Assembly (NCBI GenBank): GCA_905214465.1
Contig: CAJMMD010000001.1
Span: 174,658 to 238,657 of the forward strand
Length of the DNA stretch: 64,000 bases
Source of the DNA: an uncultured bacterium
Lineage (GTDB): Bacteria; Actinomycetota; Coriobacteriia; Coriobacteriales; Coriobacteriaceae
Reading direction: 5' to 3'
Shown here: in pieces, positions 57,675-64,000 of the stretch
How the letters are laid out: each line of letters begins with the position of its first letter
How positions within the stretch are numbered: the first letter of the stretch is position 1
Position numbers and translations under genes: made by a program
Notes under the pieces: generated by a model
What the model was told of the DNA's origin: nothing
Databases searched by the model: none
Seen by the model: only the letters and a program-made list of their open reading frames with translations

Positions 57675-58859
57675 TTACAGATGGACATCGGGATCGAGCA
57701 TTTGAGCGCTCACGCGCATGGATGACGCCAGGTTTTGGAACGTTTCCAGACGCAGGCTGTCGATCTGCCCGGCGTCCTCGGCCTCGCGAACGGCGCAACC
57801 CGGCTCATGGACATGCGTGCAATCGCCAAACCGGCACGCACGCGATGCCTCGACAATCTCGGGAAAGGCGCGCGCCAGACCCCGCTCGTGACCCACGAGC
57901 GGTAGGCTGCGCAGGCCCGGGGCATCGGCGATCACGCCGGCGTCGCCCGGCAGCGTCACCATCACGCGCGCGACGGTAGTGTGACGGCCCTGGTCGTCGC
58001 GTTCGCGCACACCGCCGGTCGCCAACGTATCGTGGCCCAGCAGCGCATTGAGCAGCGTCGACTTGCCGGCACCCGACTCGCCCAGAATCATGGCGCAGCT
58101 CCCGGCAGGCACGCAGGCACGGACCTCGTCCAGGCCGCGGCCCTCGGCAGAGGACGTCACGATCACGCGCACGTTCGGACCCACCAGGCGGCGCACGCGG
58201 TCCAGATCGCGCTCGAGCTCCCCGGCATCGCAGCGGTCAGCCTTGGTGAGCACCACCACCGGCTCGGCATCGCAGCCGAGCGCCAACACCAGCGAGCGCG
58301 CCACACGGTCGAGCAGCACCTCACCGGCACCGAGCGCCTGCACGATCAGCACGCTGTCAACGTTGGAGCAGAGCACCTGGCGCTCTCCGCGGGCACGGCC
58401 GCGCCAACGCTCAAAGCTCGTACGGCGCGGCAGCACGCACTCAATCACGCCCATATCGTGCCCGGGAGCGCGGCGCACCGCCACACGGTCGCCCACGGCA
58501 GGCAGCAGGACCTCATCCTCGCCGCGCGACTTGGCAAACCCCACGGCATGCTCGGCGCGGAAGGTATCGTCGGCAGTCGCCACCAGCGGAAACCCGCGAT
58601 CCAAGCGCACCACAGCACCCAGCCGCATCTGCTCGGGCTCCTCGGCATGTGCGCAGAAATCATCAAAGGCAGCCTGCTGAGCTTCATCGACCGGCAGGTC
58701 ATCAAACGCCGGAACATCCTGCAGCGCGTCAAGCCCCGGTACACTCGCCAGCAACTCCTCAGCAGATGCGGGAGCCTCGGTCGCGAGCTTCCGACGACGA
58801 TCACGCTTAGCCCGCGCCCCCGTCGTCTTTTTCTTCGCTTTAGCCTTAGCCTTGCCCAC
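57675..58859 (-). CDS. rsgA: Ribosome small-subunit-dependent GTPase A
   Basis: RsgA (YjeQ) checks late 30S assembly. The 394-residue protein has a long Lys/Ala-rich tail (VGKAKAKAKKKTTGARAKRD) and an extension of about 100 residues. An OB-fold follows (residues ~100-190), then a circularly permuted GTPase with the order G4 (VVLTKADRC), G1 (ILGESGAGKSTLLN), G3 (ADAPGLRSLP). A C-terminal zinc site is CRFGDCTHVHEPGCAV. GTG at 58859 has GGGAGG 6 nt upstream. The extended N-terminus is longer than typical. Confidence 0.93.
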   Translation of the reverse strand: MGKAKAKAKKKTTGARAKRDRRRKLATEAPASAEELLASVPGLDALQDVPAFDDLPVDEAQQAAFDDFCAHAEEPEQMRLGAVVRLDRGFPLVATADDTFRAEHAVGFAKSRGEDEVLLPAVGDRVAVRRAPGHDMGVIECVLPRRTSFERWRGRARGERQVLCSNVDSVLIVQALGAGEVLLDRVARSLVLALGCDAEPVVVLTKADRCDAGELERDLDRVRRLVGPNVRVIVTSSAEGRGLDEVRACVPAGSCAMILGESGAGKSTLLNALLGHDTLATGGVRERDDQGRHTTVARVMVTLPGDAGVIADAPGLRSLPLVGHERGLARAFPEIVEASRACRFGDCTHVHEPGCAVREAEDAGQIDSLRLETFQNLASSMRVSAQMLDPDVHL

Positions 58860-58914
58860 AGATGCCTCCCAGCACAAAACCACACAACTGAGCAGGTATT
58901 TTACCCACAAAAAA

Positions 58915-58944
58915 GAGTCGGTCGAGCAAACGCTCGACCGACTC
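58915..58944 (-). terminator. Terminator between the P-ATPase gene and rsgA
   Basis: A perfect GAGTCGGTCGAGC/GCTCGACCGACTC stem is followed by TTTTTTG on the minus strand. It ends the P-ATPase transcript about 55 nt upstream of the rsgA start. Confidence 0.8.
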
Positions 58945-58981
58945 ACATACTTTCCCTCAGCCAATGGTCCCGAGAGGTTAT

Positions 58982-59080
58982 CCGAAGGCCCGCCCGCCGG
59001 GAGGGGTTTCTTCTGAGCGATCCCGCAGCGCGAAGCGCGAGGACCAGCGAAGAAGAAAACACGCAGGGGCGGGCCCGGAC
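58982..59080. repeat. Palindromic element C, downstream of the P-ATPase gene
   Basis: The outer arms TCCGAAGGCCCGCCC and GGGCGGGCCCGGA pair with a small bulge. Inner segments GTTTCTTCTGAGCGAT and CAGCGAAGAAGAAAAC pair partly. The centre is GCGCGAAGCGCG. It lies 8-10 nt after the stop codon on the minus strand. The apex resembles elements A and B, but the rest does not. Confidence 0.6.
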
Positions 59081-59088
59081 AGGTTAAC

Positions 59089-61770
59089 TTACTCCTTCTC
59101 GACCGCGCGCATGATCGCCTTGTAGATCTCCATCAGCGGGATGATCAGGAAGGCCAGGCCCAGGGCAGCGACAACGCCCTTGAGCTCAAGCGTCACGGGG
59201 CCAAAGAACATCTCGGCAAGCGTCGGCTGCACGGTCACGATCACCGTCAGCACCAGTGCCAGCGCGGCGGAAGCCCACAGCCACTTGTTCTGCTTCTTCA
59301 TGGTGAACAGCGACGCACGACGGCTGCGCATATTGAAGCAGTGGAAAATCTCGACCATGTTGAGCGTGATGAACGCCATCATCACGCCTTCCTCGTCGGC
59401 ATTGCCGGCGATCATATCGGCGATGTGGATGTAGCCCATGTCAAAGTACACGCCCACAAAGAAGCTCGCCAGCACCAGCGCGGTGATGATTAGGCCCTGG
59501 ACCACGCAGTCCAGACCCATATGTCCGGCAAAGACACCGTCCTTGGCGTTGCGCGGCTTGCGCTTCATGATGTCGCCCTCGGCATCCTCCATGCCCAGCG
59601 CAAGCGCGGGGAAGCAGTCGGTGACCAGGTTCACCCACAGCAGCTGCACCGGCTGGAAGATGGTAAAGCCGATGAGCGTGGCGATAAACACCGAGAACAC
59701 CTCGGCAAGGTTGGCCGAAAGCAGGAACTGGATGACCTTGCGGATGTTGTCGTAGATGCGACGACCCTCTTCGCAGGCGCCGATGATGGTAGCGAAGTTG
59801 TCATCGGCAAGTACCATGTCGGCGACGTTCTTGGTGACGTCGGTACCGGTGATGCCCATACCAACGCCAATGTCGGCGCGCTTGATGGACGGGGCGTCGT
59901 TGACGCCATCGCCCGTCATGGCCACGATCTGGTCGCGCGACTTCCAAGCCTCGACGATGCGTGTCTTGTGCTCGGGCTGGACGCGGGCGTACACGCCGTA
60001 GTCCTCGATGTGCGCGTCGAGTTCCTCGTCGCTCATGCGATCGAGGTCGGCACCGGTGATGGCCTGGCTGCGATCGGCGACGATGCCCAGCTGCTTGGCG
60101 ATGGCCACGGCGGTGTCGATGTGGTCGCCCGTGATCATGACGGTGCGGATACCGGCGTCGTGCGCCTCGTGGATAGCGTCGGCCACCTCGGGACGGACCG
60201 GGTCGATCATGCCGGACAGGCCACAGAAGACCAGGTCATGCTCGAGCGCAGCGGGGCTGCAGTCGTCGGGAACCTCGGTGTAGGTGCGGCTTGCCAGCGC
60301 CAGTACGCGCAGGGCCTCGTCGGCCATGGCCTTGTTGGCCGCCACGAGCTCGGCGCGGCGCTCCTCGGTCAGGGGGACGACCTTATCGCCCTCGTAGATA
60401 TGGGTGCACAGGCCGATCACCACGTCGGGCGCACCCTTGGTGTACTGCTCGTACTCGCCATCCAGGGTCTCGACGACCACGGACATCATCTTGCGGCCCG
60501 AGTCAAACGGGGCCTCGCCCACGCGCGGATGCTCGGCAGTCAGGCCAGTGAGGCCCGCCTTGCCGGCGTCGTTGACGAGCGCGCACTCAGTCGGCTCGCC
60601 CACGGCCTCGCCCAGCTCCTCGTCCCACTGAGCATCGGAGCACAGCGCCATGCCGGCCAGGAACTTCTCCTTGGGCGCAGCGAGCTCGTGCTTGACGACG
60701 GTCATCTTGTTTTGGGTAAGGGTACCGGTCTTGTCGGAGCAGATGGTCTGCGTGCAGCCGAGAGTCTCGACGGCAGAGAGCTTGCGGATGATTGCCTGGC
60801 GCTTAGCCATCTTGGTCACGCCAAGCGATAGCACGATGGTCACGACGGCGACCAGGCCCTCGGGGATGGCAGCGACGGCGAGCGAGACGGCGACCATAAA
60901 GGTATCGAGCAGGGCGGTCGGGTCGGTAAGAACGTTGCCCACGCCGTGGCGGATGATATCAACGCCAAAGATGACGACGCAGATGACGATAACCATAATG
61001 GTAAGGATGCGGCTGAGCTCGGCGAGCTTCACTTGCAACGGCGTGAGCTCTTCCTTGGCCTCGGCCAGGGCGCCGGCGATCTTGCCCATCTCGGTGTTCA
61101 TGCCGGTGCCGACCACGACGGCGCGACCACGGCCGTACACGACGGTGGAGCCCATATAGCACATGTTCTTACGGTCGCCGAGCGGCACGTCATCGGTGCC
61201 CGCAGCGAGCTCGATCACGTTGGCGTGCTTCTCTACGGGCACGGACTCGCCGGTGAGCGCGGCCTCTTCGATCTTCATCGTGGCGCTCTCGAGCACGCGG
61301 CAGTCGGCCGGGACGGAGTCGCCCGCCTCGAGCATGATCACGTCGCCGGGCACGAGCTCGGCGCTCGGCAGGTGCACGAGCTTGCCGTCGCGCAGCACCT
61401 TGGACTGCGCCGCACTCATCTCCTGCAGGGCCTCGAGGGCCTCCTCGCTCTTGGCTTCCTGGACCACGCCCAGCACCGAGTTGACGATAACGACGAACAT
61501 GATGATGGCAACATCGGCAAAGTCGGGCTCGCCCTTGACCATGCCCGTGAGCGCACTGATGACGGCGGCAACGATCAGCATGATGACCATGGGGTCGGCC
61601 ATCTGCTCAAAGAAACGCTTCCACAGCGGTGTCTTCTCGGCTTCCTCGAGCTTGTTAGGGCCTGTCTTGGCGAGGCGCGAAGACGCCTCGTCGTTGCTCA
61701 GGCCGAGGTTCTCATCGACACCTTGGTCGCTGAGCACCTCCGCCGCGGCGGACAGGTATTCCTTTTGCAT
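59089..61770 (-). CDS. P-type cation (calcium-type) ATPase
   Basis: The 893-residue P2-type ATPase is built like SERCA/PMCA-type pumps. N-terminal cation ATPase domain, TGESVPVEKHANV (dephosphorylation loop), membrane Ca site AAIPEGLVAVVTI (PEGL), the phosphorylation motif CSDKTGTLTQNKM, GDGVNDAPSIK hinge, and a C-terminal transmembrane bundle with LLWVNLVTDCFPALALGMED. Ca2+ is likely, Mn2+ possible. The ATG at 61770 follows GGAGGGG by 8 nt. The gene ends at palindrome C. Confidence 0.93.
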   Translation of the reverse strand: MQKEYLSAAAEVLSDQGVDENLGLSNDEASSRLAKTGPNKLEEAEKTPLWKRFFEQMADPMVIMLIVAAVISALTGMVKGEPDFADVAIIMFVVIVNSVLGVVQEAKSEEALEALQEMSAAQSKVLRDGKLVHLPSAELVPGDVIMLEAGDSVPADCRVLESATMKIEEAALTGESVPVEKHANVIELAAGTDDVPLGDRKNMCYMGSTVVYGRGRAVVVGTGMNTEMGKIAGALAEAKEELTPLQVKLAELSRILTIMVIVICVVIFGVDIIRHGVGNVLTDPTALLDTFMVAVSLAVAAIPEGLVAVVTIVLSLGVTKMAKRQAIIRKLSAVETLGCTQTICSDKTGTLTQNKMTVVKHELAAPKEKFLAGMALCSDAQWDEELGEAVGEPTECALVNDAGKAGLTGLTAEHPRVGEAPFDSGRKMMSVVVETLDGEYEQYTKGAPDVVIGLCTHIYEGDKVVPLTEERRAELVAANKAMADEALRVLALASRTYTEVPDDCSPAALEHDLVFCGLSGMIDPVRPEVADAIHEAHDAGIRTVMITGDHIDTAVAIAKQLGIVADRSQAITGADLDRMSDEELDAHIEDYGVYARVQPEHKTRIVEAWKSRDQIVAMTGDGVNDAPSIKRADIGVGMGITGTDVTKNVADMVLADDNFATIIGACEEGRRIYDNIRKVIQFLLSANLAEVFSVFIATLIGFTIFQPVQLLWVNLVTDCFPALALGMEDAEGDIMKRKPRNAKDGVFAGHMGLDCVVQGLIITALVLASFFVGVYFDMGYIHIADMIAGNADEEGVMMAFITLNMVEIFHCFNMRSRRASLFTMKKQNKWLWASAALALVLTVIVTVQPTLAEMFFGPVTLELKGVVAALGLAFLIIPLMEIYKAIMRAVEKE

Positions 61771-61938
61771 ATAGAGTCCCCTCCTGGGATTCGGGCCACT
61801 CAGCAGATTGATGCCCGATCATAATTCCCAGGAGAAGGGCAAGGGCTCATCAAGGCTGCCGTGCTGAGCGGCAGTTGATAGTGGAGCTATGGTACCCCAA
61901 AGCGACGCGTCTAGCCAAAACAATCGGTTTGGAAATAT

Positions 61939-62056
61939 GGTCCGCACGCAACGGTGCAGACCGTGTGATGCTCAACATTGGTAAAACGTTTTTTCTTCGG
62001 CACATCGCCAAACTGACATATCTCCCAGATAGCAGCGGTTGGAGTGGTTGGTAAAG
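61939..62056. promoter_or_regulatory. Hairpin and repeated TTGGTAAA upstream of pyk
   Basis: GGTCCGCAC/GTGCAGACC forms a stem near 61939-61962. TTGGTAAA occurs at 61978 and 62048, each followed by a T-rich run. The 442-bp gap between the P-ATPase and pyk holds no gene; these may be regulator sites for pyk. Confidence 0.4.
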
Positions 62057-62118
62057 ATTTTTCATATACCGTTTTTCCCGCAAAAAATGAACTTCCATTT
62101 CGGCATACGGTCGATTTT

Positions 62119-62149
62119 TTGGGGTATTCGGTCGGCATTTCGTTATAAT
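62119..62149 (+). promoter_or_regulatory. pyk promoter
   Basis: TATAAT at 62144-62149 is a consensus -10 box about 64 nt upstream of pyk. A weak TTGGGG lies 19 bp upstream. GGAGG at 62203-62207 is the ribosome binding site. Confidence 0.55.
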
Positions 62150-62212
62150 CATCTCGGTTTTATTTCTTATGGTTTATCTATCAGCGCAAGACGATGTCAG
62201 ATGGAGGTCTGA

Positions 62213-63673
62213 ATGTACAAGCGCACTAAGATTGTATGCACCATGGGTCCCGCCTGCGATAGCGACGAGACCATCCGCGAGATGATCAAGGCGGGCATGA
62301 ACGTCGCCCGTTTTAACTTCTCGCACGGCTCCTACGACGAGCACCACGGTCGCATCGAGCGCGTCCGCCGTATTTCCAAGGAGCTCGGTCTGCCTGTCGG
62401 CATCCTGCTCGACACCAAGGGCCCCGAGGTCCGCACCGGCCTTCTGGTCGACGGCAAGAAGGTTGCCGTCAAGACCGGCGATAAGATCGTCGTCACCGCT
62501 CAGCCCACGTCCGAGGATTTCCACGGCACCGCTGAGCACATCTCCCTCGACTACCTGGCTCTGCCTTCCGAGGTCGAGAAGGGCTCCCTCATCCTGATCG
62601 ATGACGGCCTGGTTGCCCTCGAGGTCGAGTCCGTCAGCGGCCAGGACATGACCTGCGTCGTTAAGAACGACGGCCTGATCGGCGAGCGCAAGGGCGTCAA
62701 CATGCCCAACGTCAACATCTCGCTGCCCGCCATCACCGAGCGCGATCGTCAGGACATCCTCTTTGGCCTGACCGAGAACATCGACTACATCGCCGCTTCC
62801 TTCATCCGTGACGGCGAGTCCGTCCGCGGCATCCGCAAGCTTTGCCGCGAGAACGGTGGCGAGCACGTGACGATCTTCCCGAAGATCGAGTGCGCCCTGG
62901 GCGTCGAGAACTTCGACGAGATCCTCGAGGCTTCCGACGGCATCATGGTCGCCCGTGGCGACCTGGGTATCGAGATCAAGCCCGAGCTCGTTCCGCACAT
63001 CCAGAAGGAGATCATCGCCAAGTGCAACGCGGCCTACAAGCCCGTTATCACCGCTACGCAGATGCTCGACTCCATGCAGCAGAACCCGCGCCCGACGCGC
63101 GCCGAGGTTGCCGACGTTGCTAACGCCATCTACGACGGCACCGACGCCGTTATGCTCTCTGGCGAGTCCGCTGCCGGTAAGTACCCGGTCGAGGCCGTTA
63201 AGATGCAGGCCAGCATTGCTCTCGAGACCGAGAAGTACCTCCCGGCCCACGCTCCGCTCGAGGTTCCGGCCGACGCTCACGGCACCCGCGTCGTCAACAA
63301 CGTTGTGGGTATGTCCGCTGTGAACATGGCCACCACCGTTGGCGCCAAGTGCATCACCGTGCCGACGACCACCGGTCGTACCGCACGCCTGATCTCGCAC
63401 TTCCGTCCCAACATGCCGATCTGCGCGTTCTCCCGCCACGAGTGGGCCGTCCAGCAGATGATCATGTACTGGGGCGTTATCCCGCACCAGGCCGAGATTA
63501 CCCAGGGCACCGTCAACGGCACGATCGTCAAGGCGATCGAGACCGCTAAGGAGCTCGGCTACGTCGAGGCCGGCGATCTGACCGTCGCTACCGCCGGCGA
63601 TCCCCGCATGAGTGTTCAGCTCGAGGACAAGGTCTCCTCGACCAACGTCGCTTACGTCGCTCAGGTGCGCTAA
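62213..63673 (+). CDS. pyk: Pyruvate kinase
   Basis: Pyruvate kinase transfers phosphate from PEP to ADP. The 486-residue enzyme has KRTKIVCTMGPACDSDETI, NVARFNFSHGSYDEH with the phosphate-binding residues, and ILLDTKGPEVRTG. MVARGDLGIEIKPELVPHIQ follows, then PVITATQMLDSM, the PTRAEVADVANAIYDGTDAVMLSGE stretch (read in two parts: PTRAEVADVANAI and DGTDAVMLSGE), and a C-terminal domain. GGAGG 5 nt upstream supports the ATG at 62213. A strong terminator follows. Confidence 0.95.
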   Translation: MYKRTKIVCTMGPACDSDETIREMIKAGMNVARFNFSHGSYDEHHGRIERVRRISKELGLPVGILLDTKGPEVRTGLLVDGKKVAVKTGDKIVVTAQPTSEDFHGTAEHISLDYLALPSEVEKGSLILIDDGLVALEVESVSGQDMTCVVKNDGLIGERKGVNMPNVNISLPAITERDRQDILFGLTENIDYIAASFIRDGESVRGIRKLCRENGGEHVTIFPKIECALGVENFDEILEASDGIMVARGDLGIEIKPELVPHIQKEIIAKCNAAYKPVITATQMLDSMQQNPRPTRAEVADVANAIYDGTDAVMLSGESAAGKYPVEAVKMQASIALETEKYLPAHAPLEVPADAHGTRVVNNVVGMSAVNMATTVGAKCITVPTTTGRTARLISHFRPNMPICAFSRHEWAVQQMIMYWGVIPHQAEITQGTVNGTIVKAIETAKELGYVEAGDLTVATAGDPRMSVQLEDKVSSTNVAYVAQVR

Positions 63674-63701
63674 ATCGCACTTGCAAGCACGCTTGCATTG
63701 C

Positions 63702-63739
63702 AAAAGGGCCCGGAAGGCTTTGCCTTCCGGGCCCTTTTT
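63702..63739 (+). terminator. Rho-independent terminator after pyk
   Basis: A long GGGCCCGGAAGGC/GCCTTCCGGGCCC stem is followed by TTTTT. Confidence 0.92.
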
Positions 63740-63832
63740 CTGTGTCAATGCCGGCACACGGCAAAACACGCACCCATTTCTTTACCAAAAGCGCGAAATC
63801 CACCTTTCGAGGCCCAAAAATAAAGTCCCAAG

Positions 63833-63896
63833 TGCTAAAAGTGTTCGCCCGATGGCGAAACCACACCTTACCTGACGCTGCTAAATCGTTTTAGCA
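63833..63896. promoter_or_regulatory. TGCTAAA heptamers near the right edge
   Basis: TGCTAAA at 63833 and a dyad TGCTAAA-TCGT-TTTAGCA at 63879-63896 carry the same heptamer as the array at 33372-33425. The rest of 63740-64000 shows no gene; it may be the promoter of a gene beyond the window. Confidence 0.4.
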
Positions 63897-64000
63897 AGAG
63901 CCAGATCGACCGCGTTTTCGGAAGTATGCGGCAAATTCTGAGACCTGGTGGCGCGCGCAGACGTGGTGTAAGAGCGTCCTGAGGTCCGTCGCTGCAAGTC

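Noticed and set aside
61850..62152. Open frame of 100 residues on minus between the P-ATPase gene and pyk
   Set aside because: Composition is unlike its neighbours, no ribosome binding site or domain is seen, and it overlaps the pyk promoter.
63612..63875. 87-residue frame across the pyk 3' end and terminator
   Set aside because: It lies over the terminator and pyk coding sequence and has no support.

Overview
The window looks like a chromosomal segment of a Gram-positive, high-GC gut actinobacterium of the class Coriobacteriia, most like Collinsella. The evidence is inference from gene content: Lar lactate-racemase genes, PEP carboxylase, a Tad/Flp pilus locus with no secretin, VanRS-type and PhoPR-type two-component systems, strong GC codon bias, and runs of short Shine-Dalgarno-led genes with 1-4 nt overlaps. 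There is no prophage, rRNA operon, CRISPR array or intact insertion sequence. Most genes lie on the minus strand.

Layout. 1-1800: partial aspS (minus) and serB (plus). 1830-7030: a nickel-pincer lactate racemization locus, with larB-larC-tetR on plus, and larD (channel) and larA (racemase) on minus. Large palindromic elements sit downstream of larD and of ppc. 7050-11740: ppc and hisS, then an array of three long hairpins. 11740-19850: an internally deleted MFS pseudogene, an M20 amidohydrolase, an EamA exporter and two tandem YhgE/Pip membrane proteins behind an operator-overlapped promoter. 19860-25090: a repeat-rich gap, htpG, a GNAT enzyme and an orphan cpsC-cpsD-cpsB regulatory set. 25280-28380: pstB-phoP-phoR. 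28480-32040: a VanRS-type system divergent from dacA. 32110-38290: tRNA-Ser, an AAA ATPase with a winged-helix tail and an operator-like array, a large TPR protein of unknown function, tRNA-Arg, a small hypothetical gene and serS. 38400-42990: a small membrane protein, proC, rlmH, an SPFH protein, tRNA-Leu, tatD and rsmA. 43100-47500: metG, rsmI, a GH5-like protein lacking its acid/base residue, tRNA-Phe and a toxin-antitoxin pair. 47820-57422: an eleven-gene Tad/Flp locus ending in a DUF192 gene. 57675-64000: rsgA, a calcium-type P-ATPase and pyk.

How the parts work together. LarB and LarC make and metallate the nickel-pincer nucleotide used by LarA, and LarD would move lactate across the membrane. 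PEP carboxylase and pyruvate kinase sit at the PEP node. Aminoacyl-tRNA synthetases (aspS, hisS, serS, metG) and rRNA-modifying or ribosome-maturation genes (rsmA, rsmI, rlmH, rsgA) form the housekeeping background. The Tad locus has an assembly ATPase, two platform proteins, a CpaE-like ATPase, a SAF protein, a Flp pilin and three further pilin-like proteins, all with Ala rather than Gly at the predicted prepilin cleavage site.

The most interesting unexplained items are: the palindromic elements with a conserved core and element-specific 29-nt arms; the TTTAGCA heptamer array upstream of the AAA ATPase; the pilin-like series with Ala at -1; the GH5-like protein with DTP in place of NEP; and the shortened LarC.
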